Shown: positions 48,528-59,756, numbered from the stretch's first letter. The stretch: DNA of 64,000 bases from Trileptium ribeirensis (GCA_030248225.1 JASANE010000920.1:1-64000); one strand, 5' to 3'. The notes: generated by a model not told the origin, from the letters alone. Program-made: numbers and translations.

Positions 48528-48792
48528 ATCAGGCCTATGTTCAGAGGATTGTTGTAGATTGTGCAGGCGTAACAACAGATGCACTGAAAAATTCTTCGGC
48601 GAAAACCGTTTCGCGGAAGTACACTTTAGTAAACATTATTGCTTTGAAGTTTGTAATTGTAATGATCACTGCACGTATAATAGTCAAAACGATTGCAATA
48701 TCGGATGCAAACTGAGTAACGCATATAACCATTGCCTTATGTGCGTGCAAGATTTGTTGTATTTTTGCATATTGATGAAAATGGCAAGCTGA
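48528..48792 (+). CDS. Cysteine-rich exon candidate
   Basis: The open frame from a possible 3' splice site (CACGTAG at 48,521-48,527) to TGA 48,790-48,792 contains 14 cysteines in about 85 codons. The spacing is C-x3-C-C-x2-C-x5-C-x19-C-x3-C-x-C-x3-C-x7-C-x3-C-x8-C-x2-C-x7-C. That density is far above what base composition gives. There is no in-frame ATG near its start, so it would have to be an internal or last exon. The frame runs upstream only into the minisatellite. Such spacing fits a disulfide-rich secreted domain or a metal-binding domain; I do not recognise the family. It may also be a decayed gene. Confidence 0.4.
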
Positions 48793-49094
48793 TTCCGTTA
48801 AGTTGTCATGTTTGCAGACATTATTGTTAAAGTGTTTCTATAAAAACCTTTCACCCCCATCATATATTCAGCCACGATTTCTGAACAGACAAAATAGCTC
48901 GATTTTCTAAGATCATTTCGTGCTTAAAAGAAAACTCGTCTCAAGTTTAATATTTTGCTATAAGCAGTGTCACAAAGTTGCTGAATTATTTAAGCCATCT
49001 GTTGTTATAATTGAGGTCCAAATGATAGTTGACATTCCACCCGAATTGGTTTGTGAGTATTAGCAGCAACTATGAAGGGCCCAAGTTTTGCAAC
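48793..49094. other. Spacer, nothing recognised
   Basis: AT-rich sequence without signals. Confidence 0.4.
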
Positions 49095-49450
49095 ACCTAG
49101 AGAGGCTTAAAAATTTGGCAGAAATTGGAAGAAAATTCTAGTAACATTGGGGATAGTTATGAGTGTCCGAAAAATCTCAGATATTTAGACCCCACTTTTC
49201 TTCCCAGCCCCATCCCGAAAAATTTACAAAAATCAGAGAACATTAGGGTAACATTGGCACAAATGACAAAAATTAGGGGAAACATTAACAATGCTTCGGG
49301 AATATTACAAAAATTAGCAGAAATTAGAGAACATTCTAGCAAAATTGGGTAAAATTGTAAATGTCTAAAAATTTAAACCCCCCGTGTTACTCCCCGCTCT
49401 AGCCTCTCTGCCATTACGAGAGCCGTCTAGCCCCGTCTCCCCCTCAGCCA
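49095..49450. repeat. C-rich/AAAATT repeat family, copy 3
   Basis: Repeats of AAAAATTAGCAGAAATTAG and GAGAACATTAGGGTAACATT are followed by a C-rich end (CCCCGTCTCCCCC). It shares AGAACAT-AGGGT and GGCAAAA words with 53.4 kb. Confidence 0.5.
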
Positions 49451-51131
49451 ACAGACGTAGGACACCCGTGCTTTAATATATATAACAAAAGAGAAACGTA
49501 TTGATCATCATCTAATTAAAACCATTTTTGATTTGTATCGATAATTTCTGCTTTGAAAATTAGGCCGCATTAATGATCTAGGTGTCAAATCAATAACTAC
49601 TAGCAATATTTTAATGCGTCAGACACTTGTTCAAAATGATTAATCATTTATAATGCCAAAAATTGTTCACATTGCTCGTCTGTGACAGCTTTAGTCTGTT
49701 TATAAATTTGCATTAAGGTAGCAGATAACATTGATCTAGATGACACTCACAGATGCTACTGACATGCTTTTGATTGTCAGAGAAAACTCGCAGCGCAGCC
49801 TGTTAGGTTAGGGCTCTGGTTTAGGCTTAGGTAATATGAGTTTGGTGAAATTCGGGTTTTACAATTCCAACCTATAGAAAGTGGACTTACAGGGGAGGAG
49901 GATTCCGACTGCAAGACATGATGTGTATCGTTGGTACAGCAGTGCAAGGGAGAAACCCAACCAAAAATGTACCTCAGTCTCCTTAATTTTTCTTCATAAT
50001 TTAACAATATTTTCATACAATTTTTGCTATTATACTTATAATTCGTAAAAAATTTTGGTACGCCGTCAGTGCAGCTGCGGCGACGCTCGGAGTCTCGGAG
50101 GGTGTAGTAAATATGGCTTAAGGGGAGAGTGTGTCCGACCTTGATGGATTAATTCCGTTGCCTTCCTATTATGGGCCCCTAAAACAGCGTATAACTACAT
50201 TTGAGTCTTTTACAGTTTTTTTACTTTATCTCCACGTTTTAATTAGATTTGTGTGCATTAATCTAGCTGCGACCGTCAGTTATTTAGCGGTCAGAAGAGT
50301 GAGCTTATACCGGGGTGCGCGCGTACAAAAATATTTGAGCTCGCTGGTACCCACGCAAATACCTCGTAGTGACTGTATATACTATTACCAAGGCCTTCCG
50401 GGCGACACTCACTGAATGAAATAGCGTCTTTCAAAACAGGAAAGTACACAATCCAATTCGGCAGCGGCCACTAAAAAGAAACCACGGAATTTGTTGATAT
50501 TACCACACCAAAATGAACAAATGTACAGTCGTGGTGGCGGAATTTGTTTGCGTATAAATTGATTTTAAGGTGTTTACGCCGATGTAATAGGTTTAGGATG
50601 CACTAAGATTTTGCTTTCCTGTGACCTTATTTGAGCCCTCTACTGCGTGAGTTGCAACTGAAGTCGAATTTAAGCTTTTTCTTGAGGGGCCCCGCCGGAA
50701 CCCAGAAAAACGGATATTTCTGTGGTATGACAAAACAAAGTCAATCAAGGTACAATTTCTTAATATATTTTGATCTAATAAAGTAAGCTACACTTTACGC
50801 TATCACTTCTTTCAATATTGGCAACGAAACCATCGTCACCACGCAAGGCGGCGGTTGCGCAGCAAAGTCGGTTCCGGACGTTTTCTGTCGGTTCTTGTCT
50901 TCATAAAATGTCAGCTTGAAATGTCCAAACCAGCTACAATTTACAAATGTACAGCAATTTTCCAGTTGATAAAACATAAATGTTTCAATATTCATTGTTT
51001 TATTTTTCTTAAATAATTTTGTGAAACTTGCTGTTTAAATTCTGCTACTCATTTAGTCAGGTCTGTTCAAATTTTTTGCGATGTGCATTTGACATAGTGA
51101 GCTAAGGCTAAGTTATATTTAAATCGCAGTG
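49451..51131. other. No recognised gene
   Basis: This contains a 94-codon plus frame (50,131-50,415, GTG start) with a hydrophobic centre. It lies beside a GC-richer word cluster (GCTGCGGCGACGCTCGGAG) and could be repeat-derived. Nothing is recognised. Confidence 0.2.
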
Positions 51132-51424
51132 TAAATGCGTGTTCACACACTCAAACTTGTCGCTCAAATTTTGAGCTCAAAGTTTGCAAAATTTGACGGT
51201 AATTTTAACGAAAAATTGTGATATTTCAAAATTTGGGAACAACATCTGAGCTCAAACTTTTTCAAGTAATGAATCTTATCGGTGATTGGCTACTTTAAAA
51301 TTCTTCAAAAGTTTGAACAGTGTTGAGACATTCAAACTACCAAAATTAAAAAAAATGCTTTCAAAATTTGATCGAAATTTGATCAAAATTTGAACAAAAA
51401 GTTTGAGCGTGTGAACACGCTTTA
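51132..51424. mobile_element. Inverted-repeat element with TA flanks, 293 bp
   Basis: The ends TAAATGCGTGTTCACACACT and GTGTGAACACGCTTTA are inverted repeats that extend through CAAACTT...GCTCAAATTTT. TA at both outer ends fits a TA target duplication, so this is probably a Tc1/mariner-type MITE. The interior is full of AAATTTGA words. Confidence 0.8.
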
Positions 51425-51769
51425 GTCTGTTATAAGGAAAACTTAACATATCACGATGGTATTAAAATCTATATCAACTGGTCTAAATGTTATATGAATA
51501 TATAATGAAATTATATGAATATTTAAACGGGCTGTCTGAAATATAGAAACCGTTGTACGTGAATGTAATCGAACATCGACAAAACGTCAGAAATGTGCAA
51601 CGCAGAAATAAAGTATATATGTACATATTCATTTCGTATTTCTGCATACATGTCTACAAATATATGTATTCTCAAACCTAATTTAACGCTGGGCCTACAT
51701 TTTTAAACATAAACACAATACAATTTTGTGAAAACAGCAGTTTAACAAGTGAAGAGTTGTGTGAAGTAC

Positions 51770-51880
51770 GGGTACCCGCGGTGCCTGCCTGCAAGTTCAA
51801 CAATTGAGCCCGTACCCGGCCCGGCCCTCGGGCAGCCGTGGGCACCCATACCCGCACACATCTGGCTTATACCGCCCCTG
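51770..51880. repeat. GC-rich GGTACCCG patch
   Basis: Repeated ACGGGTACCCG and GGGCACCC words stand out against AT-rich flanks. It looks like a fragment of a GC-rich repeat; no full element was delimited. Confidence 0.35.
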
Positions 51881-51991
51881 ACTAGAAATTGTCTGTGATT
51901 GTCTGAATACACTTACAGTGGGTTTTACTGACTTACTACTGACGGCAGTACAGCTGTGACATTGCGTTTGACGTTGCACGCGTATTCTGCA

Positions 51992-52186
51992 ATGAACGAT
52001 GTCCTAGATTCGGTATATGTGGTGATATTTAGTGCTATATGTTTGGCCAGTTTTAAGAGATATATTTACCGTACCAGATTACGTGTCCATGGGTCTAATA
52101 TTTTGCTAGAACGTTGTGATCGAATGTCTGATAAAAAATTGAGATCACCTTCCATGCGAGAAGATAACAATATCATCACTTATTAG
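51992..52186 (+). CDS. Hypothetical small membrane protein ORF, 64 codons
   Basis: The frame from ATG 51,992 to TAG 52,184 starts with a short acidic stretch, then one hydrophobic segment (SVYVVIFSAICLASF), then a basic, soluble tail (KRYIYRTRLRV). This is the layout of a single-pass membrane protein with the positive end inside. No family is recognised and no promoter or splice signal is clear. The length is within chance range. Confidence 0.2.
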   Translation: MNDVLDSVYVVIFSAICLASFKRYIYRTRLRVHGSNILLERCDRMSDKKLRSPSMREDNNIITY

Positions 52187-53424
52187 AGACTGTTGAAGGT
52201 TTTCTAATAAAGTCTTAAATATTAGCGAAAGAGGTTGCAATAAAAATGTGTTTATATAATAATATGAGGTTGTAGATTACAGGGTGTAATAACTACAATC
52301 CAACATGCGGTAAAGTACAGAATTGAACACATTCTTGTAATAGTGCGAAATTTCTATTATAAACCACATGGGGTTGCTGAAACAATAAAGATATATGGAA
52401 AACGCCTTGGTTAGAGTAGGGATAATGCGCAGCAGCTTGTAGTTTGTTCCACGTATGTAGCTCCTATTGTTTTTGTTTTTGAATTTTCTGTAGTCAATAA
52501 CATACCTATTACGAACGCTATTTCAAAGGTTGTTTTCATAGAAATTTTTTAAAAATATTAACTGAAATTTCCAAAATTTTATGACAGTTACATCATTGAA
52601 TTAGCGAATGAGCAAAACGCATTTAGTGAGCGGTTAAGTGATTAACGTGGCAATGAGAAGATGCGGTCGGCTATTTGTTTTTGACATGACTAGGTGTTGT
52701 TTTCTGATTATATATTAAGTATGAAACTGGTCCTAAATTTTAAACTCATAAAGTGGAGCAGTTATGACATGTCGTTGTCCAGTGTAACTGTTCGTTTCAC
52801 AAAACCACCTATGCTTTGTAATTAAACACGTATTGTTATGATTGTGAAGCATATGAACTGTTATAACATATTTGTCTAAGAAATACATCGGTTGTCCTGT
52901 TTTTCAAATATCCGACGGGGTTAACTTCCTTTCATTCCAGCTTATGAAATTTACTTTTGTTTTAGATAGTTGCATCCCTACTGAAATGAGTGAACTACAC
53001 AAGAATATTACGCAACATCGACGCTAAAGCAGTTAAAAATATTTAGGCATCAGACTAGTTTTAAAATCTCGGTCATTTGGGTTTAAAACCGCTGGAAGTA
53101 TAAAATTGGTTACTAGTCCGCAATACAAGATCAGCCGCCATATAATTAGCGACTGCCTTGGTCTGACAGCTCCAGAATGTTTTCCAAAGTATGTCTGATG
53201 TGTTTTCAGGTATAACGATGAGGAAATATAGACGCTTAGGATATAGCCAAGCTTAGTACCTTGTCACGATACTGATCTCACGCTCGCTGGTCGTTATCGT
53301 ACCAGTTTTAAATTTTATTGACATCAGCATGACCGACCAAAGAACTTTCATGCCAAGAATTGATGAAATGTTTTCAATAAGTGTATATATGACACTTTTC
53401 GTCTTGCATAAATATCATATATGC
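52187..53424. other. No recognised feature
   Basis: AT-rich sequence without repeats or genes that I can support. Confidence 0.35.
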
Positions 53425-53690
53425 CGAAGCAAAGATTCAGTCAGGGGGCTCCCCCCTCCGTTATGTCTCGAACTCCCACCCCCTCCCGTCGACCACGCGT
53501 GGTTAATTTTGGCAAAATTTGGAGAACATAGGGTTAGCAAATTAGCAAAAACGGGGGTAAAATCGGCAAAAATTGGTCATCGATGGGGTCCTGGAGGATC
53601 TCTCCCGAAGGCCTTTACCGTGCATGAGACGATCAACGCCGAGCCCGGCTACCCGCCCCCCCAATACCTCGGTGTGTCAGTAGGTATGAT
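53425..53690. repeat. C-rich/AAAATT repeat family, copy 4
   Basis: GGGGGCTCCCCCCTCCG and CCCACCCCCTCCCG are followed by TTTTGGCAAAATTTGGAGAA, AGCAAATTAGCAAAAACGGG and another C-rich end. The 139-codon plus frame across it (53,329-53,748) is a by-product of the repeat. Confidence 0.5.
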
Positions 53691-53800
53691 ATATATGTTT
53701 GATTTCTGGATTCTGGTTTGTTTGTTGTGGTTTACAATAGAATTTTGAGAATATATAATGATCCTTTTAAAAAAGTGTCCTTATCGCAACAAGAAACAAT

Positions 53801-53986
53801 GTGTCTGGGCTATTTATATATCGCACCCTCACCGGCGTGCTTATGCGAGATCATGCTACAGCCATCATCAGTTGCTACTCGTATTATTGCAATCCCAATT
53901 TTAGAGAGTGTCTTGATCCAAATAAAACGAAATCTCATTCGGCCGATGAGCTGATGAAAAGTTGGCATTCTCGCAAACCGCCTTAA
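53801..53986 (+). CDS. Hypothetical open frame, possible old exon
   Basis: The last 40 codons are polar and Cys/Ser-rich (CNPNFRECLDPNKTKSHSAD) and end with TAA at 53,984. A neighbouring phase upstream also reads in a protein-like way (KKCPYRNKKQCVW), so a frameshift near 53,860 is possible. No family is recognised. Confidence 0.2.
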   Translation: MSGLFIYRTLTGVLMRDHATAIISCYSYYCNPNFRECLDPNKTKSHSADELMKSWHSRKPP

Positions 53987-54124
53987 TCGTTTTCTTAGTT
54001 TGGTTGTTTGTTGTTATTAACATTTCCACATAAAACCTTCATTCCTGCTGATTTTTTATACGGCTGATTTTTGGGAATAAGCCATTTTCAATTTGCCTTA
54101 AGAATTTAAGTGAAGGAAGTCTCG

Positions 54125-54235
54125 GATGTGGGTGGAGGTTCTCAACTTTTTTCAGCACCCCCCCGGAGAACCTCCCGGTAAGGCCTCTACGCACCGAGAT
54201 GACCTCCCCCGCCGACCCCAGCTACCGCCTTCTTT
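54125..54235. repeat. C-rich patch, fragment of the C-rich family
   Basis: GCACCCCCCCGGAGAACCTC and CCTCCCCCGCCGACCCC sit in AT-rich DNA 0.5 kb from copy 4. Confidence 0.4.
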
Positions 54236-54699
54236 GGAAGTTAGGACCGTCAGAATGTATGATATTTGTTGTACCGATTAATGTGCTACTCCCAGAGTTT
54301 ATGATAAAATTGTGTTTTTAACAATATCAAACACTAGCTAAAACCAGAGTTTTCGACTAAGCAAAGTAAGGCACAATTTAAAAACCAATCCACTGTTTGT
54401 ACGTACATGAAGTGCGAATATGTGAAAAAACCTAGTAAAATTATAACAGGATATCATTTTGTTGACAATTCTCAACAGATCAGTTTTTAAAGTTCCAATT
54501 AACAGCTCAATTTAGGTAATTGATTTATTAATGCAAAAGCCTTTTAAAATGAAGTAAAACTGATGGTACACATTGGTTTTACTAAATAGTTTGGTTAGTC
54601 TATTATCGCTTAATGTCTAAGTGTTCCCACAGTATTCAACGCTCAAAAGTTAAAGTATAAAATTTACAACAACACAGCTATAATATATTTGATACTCTG

Positions 54700-55290
54700 G
54701 TATCTTTCCTTGGAGACCACCAGACCGAAACTTTCAATATACAACAAGGTTTTCAAGAATTTTGTTACCATTCGACTCAACTCCACGTCCATATTTATGA
54801 AAAAAGTTTTTATCGATTTTTTAGTACCCTCGATACCCAAAACTTTTCAAAAATAATTTTTATCAATAAATGCATAAGATTATATAACATTTAAACCGCA
54901 TAGATGGTTGAGTCAAATGACGGTAAAATCAGCTCAATCGGTCCATGGGTTATTATGGGAATGAATTACCTTGATTTACGTGAAATTGTAAGCTTGAGAC
55001 TGTCTTATTTATTAGCCCGTGAACCAATTGGGCTGATTTTACAACAACTCGAGTCAGTCCCTTAAAATTTTCGGTTCGGTTCGAATGATATATAGAATTA
55101 GGCATTTAATGAGGATTTTTTAAATTTTGGAACCATTCGTTACCAAAAAAATCTAAAAAAATCATAACTGTTGCGAAACGGACATATTCTGACTCATATC
55201 GTCGAGCTGAGTCGAATGGTACCAAAATCACTGATGTATCTTGAAAACTGACCAATTCCAGGCAGAAGGTCTTCTAGGAAAGACCCAAAT
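54700..55290. mobile_element. Long fold-back (imperfect palindrome) element
   Basis: The left arm (54,700-54,955) and right arm (55,015-55,290) are inverted copies of each other. TACCATTCGACTCAACTC pairs with GAGCTGAGTCGAATGGTACC, and GTAAAATCAGCTCAATCGG pairs with CCAATTGGGCTGATTTTAC. The central spacer is about 60 bases. There is no ORF. A second diverged copy is at 10,265-10,740. Confidence 0.75.
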
Positions 55291-55981
55291 TTTGATCCTA
55301 AAATTAAGTTCTTAATGCCAACCTTATAACGTTTGAAATTACTGTCACAGTTTGGAACGATTTGCTTGAATGAGAAATTACAATGTTTTCGTTGATGTAT
55401 GGTATCAAACTTTTGTAGTTATTTTCTAAAACCAACGATTTAAATGTCACCCTGTTGTTTTTGTTAATATTTGTTTTTTCTAGCAAAATTATTCGAGTAA
55501 TACTACACCTAACTGACAGCAGTTGCACTTGTGTGTTTATACCGTAGGTTCTCATTTCATTAAAAATTTTATCTCGATAGACGAAAATTCAGCATTAACG
55601 TACGATTTAACCAATTTAAACATTGAACAATTATTCGGTATTTCTATCCCGATACAGCATTTCAGAACGAATTCATTCCGGTTAGGTTATGAGAAACAGT
55701 TTAAACTCACACACGCTGCAGTCAGACAAATGACGGATACAATGCTATAGCTTGCCGACTATGACCAGAGTTTCACAATGTTTTTATTAAATCACAACCA
55801 TTTATTGTTTAATAATAAAATTAGTGCGCTTGATATATATCATGCGTCATGTACCACTATTTCAATAAGGAAAGACAGCCATACGCGAAACATGCCGAGA
55901 ACGCAAGAAAATACTCGGTAAGATATTTATACTCAGAAATCCTTGCTATTCTACGACTGCCGCTAGAATTGAACATGTTAT
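55291..55981. other. Spacer with two 75-83 codon frames
   Basis: A plus frame (55,523-55,750) and a minus frame (55,304-55,555) overlap slightly. The plus one reads DENSALTYDLTNLNIEQLFG, somewhat protein-like, but nothing confirms a gene. Confidence 0.2.
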
Positions 55982-56466
55982 ACAGCGTTCACGTTATAAT
56001 GTCCCCGCTGTTTGGAACTTGTCTCTCCCTGTAGCCGCGGCCCTACCGTATAGACAGCCAGGGTGACACTCATACTGTAAATCAATTGCCGAGGGTGTAC
56101 GACACTCCTAGATGCTGCATTTTTTATTTACAGTGTCGTACACACCAATTTGGCGCGAATTAACTGTGACAGTGCATGTAATGCGGTTTATTAGTCAACT
56201 GGGCTGTGTAGTTTTTTAAATGCTCTATATTTGTACCTAGGCCATATTAAAGCTGAGGAAACAATGCCGCACACTATCCATAAAACTGCAAGCAGACACG
56301 GTGTGCTTGACACTGTCGAGAAGTTGTAATACGCGTAATTAGTTACCTTTAAAAAATTTATTAAACACATGGAGGTGTCTAAGACACCATGTTGTCAAAA
56401 GTGTCCTTGACACTGTGTGGTGTACATTGGTTCCAAACGTTGGGGACATTATAACGTGAACGCTGC
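55982..56466. mobile_element. Inverted-repeat element (MITE family 1), copy 2
   Basis: The left end ACAGCGTTCACGTTATAATG and the right end CATTATAACGTGAACGCTGC are perfect inverted repeats apart from the outermost base. TTA at both flanks could be a target duplication. The whole element matches 23,562-24,067 with moderate divergence. The interior has the nested palindrome GTGTACGACAC...GTGTCGTACAC and GGTGTCTAAGACACC. Confidence 0.85.
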
Positions 56467-56909
56467 ATTAAACGATGCTACTGATCGAGGTCTTCTTCAG
56501 GGCAGACTATATACGGAAAAATAACAGTGTTTTTGACGAAATTTATACTACAGTATTCTAATGTCAAATGTACTAGTTAGCTATACATAGACAATTTGGT
56601 ATAATGAGTACGTTAACCAATCAGTTAACATTAAGTAATTTTATAAAAGTAAATTTTATAGTTATATTAATTTTGTCTCGAGAATAAACTAACAGCCAAA
56701 AACCTAATGTCGATACTAATTCCGTCGGTATGTATACAATGCACTAAAAATTAAAACTTATGATATATTTTTACTACAAGTGAAGCTGACCATCGGCCGT
56801 CGTTAAATGAGTAACATTTGGAATTATTTCAACTCAACACCTGTCCACGCATCATGGTCAAGTCTGGTCGTTTCCGCTATTGGAAAATCTGTAGCTCTGT
56901 TTCAATTCG
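56467..56909. other. Spacer, nothing recognised
   Basis: AT-rich sequence without clear signals. Confidence 0.4.
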
Positions 56910-57180
56910 ATATTTTAAAATCTAAAATTTAAATCCGTAAAATTCAAAATTATAAGATGAAATTCATTTGAAATTTTAAGCTGTAAAAATTAAAATTGTA
57001 ACCCGTAAAATTGGGAATTTTGAGGACAAAAATTTGATATTTCAAGCAGCAGAATTTTTAATTTGTATAGTAAAATTTGGAAATTTAAGTTGTAAATATT
57101 AAATTTTTAAACATTAACATTTGAAACTTTAAGCCCTAAAATTTGAAGTTTAAGTGGTACAACTTAAAACTTAAGGGTGG
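56910..57180. repeat. Degenerate AT-rich tandem repeat
   Basis: Units of about 25-30 bases around GTAAAATT and AAATTTTAAGCTGTAAAAA repeat with strong drift. It lies downstream of the minus-strand peptide gene. Confidence 0.6.
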
Positions 57181-57308
57181 GTATGATTTCGATTTTATAG
57201 CATCTTTGTAATTGAAGCAACAAATATGTTTCATGTAATAGGAACCGTAGAAAATTTTTTGAAGTTAAACATGCGCGGTTTTAAAGATTTTGTTTTCCTC
57301 TATTTCAT

Positions 57309-57593
57309 TCATAAACCCGGGAAGAAGTTAAGCTTTTCCGACCACGGTCCGGCATCGATATCCATCATGTCGTCGCCGGTTGCACCGGGACCGGGTTGTC
57401 GTTTAAACATGGCGTATTGACCATTGTATTCTTCTGGGTTTTGCCGATTCTCCCAATAATTGGGAACCACGTGCCGACGAACCTTCAGAGGATTTTGTTC
57501 CGAGTTTGAAACCAAGTTTAGCACCAGAATCAACGCTACCACCAAAGATAATGCGGATTTTGAATATTGGCTCGACCGTCGTGTTAACAACAT
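57309..57593 (-). CDS. Small secreted peptide precursor B (WSxKxNFxPGL family)
   Basis: This is an intact 94-residue ORF, ATG at 57,593 and TGA at 57,309. A hydrophobic signal core spans residues 14-28. LKVRR (36-40) and FKR (63-65) are basic cleavage sites that would release a Tyr/Asn-rich peptide of about 23 residues and then a C-terminal peptide of 29 residues starting with Gln (which could cyclise) and ending GPWSEKLNFFPGL. Precursor A at 42.4 kb shares the signal, the LKV-(V)-RR site and the C-terminus, while the middles are unrelated. No glycine amidation donor follows the C-terminal Leu. The function is unknown; it is a strong candidate for a bioactive secreted peptide. Confidence 0.65.
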   Translation of the reverse strand: MLLTRRSSQYSKSALSLVVALILVLNLVSNSEQNPLKVRRHVVPNYWENRQNPEEYNGQYAMFKRQPGPGATGDDMMDIDAGPWSEKLNFFPGL

Positions 57594-59219
57594 ACTTCTA
57601 TCGATAAGTAGTATACTTTTATAGTTAATGTAGATAATTTACTAACTGTGAATTAAGAATTACAATTTTAGAAGTAAGGTTTCTGCAATATACATTTTAC
57701 GAGTATAATTTAGCCCTGTCTGGGTTATTAAGATTCTTTGTGTAAACTTGAGATTTTCATATTCTTGCGCGACTTATGTCGCTATAGCAGCATACTGAGC
57801 TGAGCTCGTGTTGAACTATAAGTATATGTCATTGACTGCCCAACAGGATCAGTGCTAAAAGATACTTGGGCAGAATTTGTAGTGCGGCGGGTCGATCGGC
57901 GAGGCCCCGCCCTACCCTGCGGGGCGGGACAAATTCACTGCAAGTAAAAACTTTTCCTACAAGCAATCAAATTTACTGAAAGCATGCAAATTCACTTAAA
58001 AATGCCAAGCACGGTAGTTCGGAGTGTCGTTTGAGCAAAATTTTGAAGCGCATAAACAGCAACCTTGACGTAAATAAGCAGCAGAACTCAATGGTTTTGA
58101 AGACGTGCAAGATGTTCATAAAGCCTGGCTCATAAACGTTTTTAATTTATTGGATGTTAACATGCACTGTGAGGCTTGTTACTACAACCCATTTAAAAAG
58201 CTGTGCAACGAACGCATGTGGTGTATATAAACTAAGGGTCAGCGTTAGCACGCTCAACCGGTGTTAGAAATTCTTGCCGTTATTCACTGGGTGTGATAAA
58301 AAATTAAATGAAATGACTACAAAAGAATATTTTTAAGTCTACTAAGCATAACTAAAGCAAGATCTAATTGTAGTATCAGAGGACCCGCACTTATGTGCAA
58401 CATGACTTAGTCTGTCATCGGTAATAGGTATCCGGAAGAATAGCATTTTGTAAATTTCATGTTGCGCGATTTCTGTTTTCAAAAACAGCAATCACTTTAT
58501 GATTAGTTTTGTTTCATTAAAACTAAGCAGAATGAATTCTTTAACGTTTAGCGAATTTTTCACTTGGTTAGGAAATACTGCGATTGGATTTTTAAAACTG
58601 TTCTTTGTGACTGCAATAAGGACTGTGCTCTGAAGCGCAAGCTCTTATAATGCACAGCTTGGCAAAAATGAAAACAAAGGCACAGCCTGTCTGCTATGAC
58701 AAAAAGGGAAAAGATACAGCCAAAAACAGAACGATAAGGGTAATTGAATCTTTTCCTGCAGCGATCCAATTTCAGGTTAGATAGAAAAAATGGTTGCTCA
58801 AAGAGACTTATAACATTCCCTTATTAAGCTTAATAGAAAACAGTCTAAATCTGGTATCACTTTTGGAAAATTTTCAAGTTATCAAAAATTTGTTATTATT
58901 CCTGGTTTTTATTCGTATTTTCAGAATGGTATTATAAATATGCTTGGTATCAAGAAATTTCAGAATTTCAATCTCTATAACTATACCATTTTGTAAATAT
59001 TAAATCCAACAATGCCGATGATTATAAAATCAGTGCACCTTTTCGCGAAAAAATTCAGAAATATAATTATAATATGAAATACTGGTTTATGGATCGTTTC
59101 ACATAAACACACATACTTGAAAATGTAAACAGATTCGTTGGTTTTAACGCATTCTACTCAAGTCGACAATCGAACAGTAAATAGAATTTTTTATACATTG
59201 AGAAAAAATTAATAAATTA
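57594..59219. other. Upstream region of peptide gene B; GC-rich hairpin
   Basis: Mostly AT-rich. A GC-rich hairpin (AGGCCCCGCCCTACCCTGCG then GGGCGGGA) lies at 57,900-57,932 and may be a fragment of a GC-rich repeat or a structured element. No gene is seen. Confidence 0.4.
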
Positions 59220-59414
59220 TTAGTGCCATTGTGCCATTACACTATTTTTGCCGGAAAAATTGAGAAATTTTGAAACTTGATAATAACCAGGTATGTTTTC
59301 AGGATCGGGAATATTAGAAATTGTGTCAATGCAAGCATTTTTTCCAAATACAGGCTGGCGCCTAAAAGTAAAGACTTGTAATTCTAAATTGTTACAATTA
59401 TAAAAATTGCGCAC
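59220..59414 (-). pseudogene. Possible broken third member of the peptide family
   Basis: This open frame has no ATG (it opens at GTG). It reads TFRRQPVFG and ends YYQVSKFLNFSGKNS plus ten residues. FRRQP and SK-x-LNF-x-G parallel FKRQP and SEKLNFFPG of precursor B in the same order and at a similar spacing (about 25-30 residues), on the same strand. The signal peptide is missing and the PGL end is lost. The similarity is short and could be chance. Confidence 0.2.
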
Positions 59415-59756
59415 TTCAAGTCAAAGTGGGTATTAAGGACAGCGAATAAAAAAATTTGTTGTGTGAAAAAGACACGATCAGTTTTGCTTGTGTCATTGCA
59501 ACAACTAAACGACACTAAGAAATTCTATTTATACGCTACAAATAATTACTTTATTGCAATGTCGTAAGCTAAATGTTGTACTCGAACACTCAGCATTTAA
59601 CCAGAAATCGTAAAAAAACAAAAATGTGCCCTTATTGCACATATTTCGGGTAATAAGACGGTACGTCTCAGATGGCCTGGACACTACGGGTAATAAGGAC
59701 ACCCTAAATTGAACGTCTTAGATAACATTTATATGTACATACACATTACTATATAT

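Noticed and set aside
53329..53748. 139-codon plus frame
   Set aside because: It crosses the C-rich repeat, and its Pro/Leu-rich text comes from C-runs.
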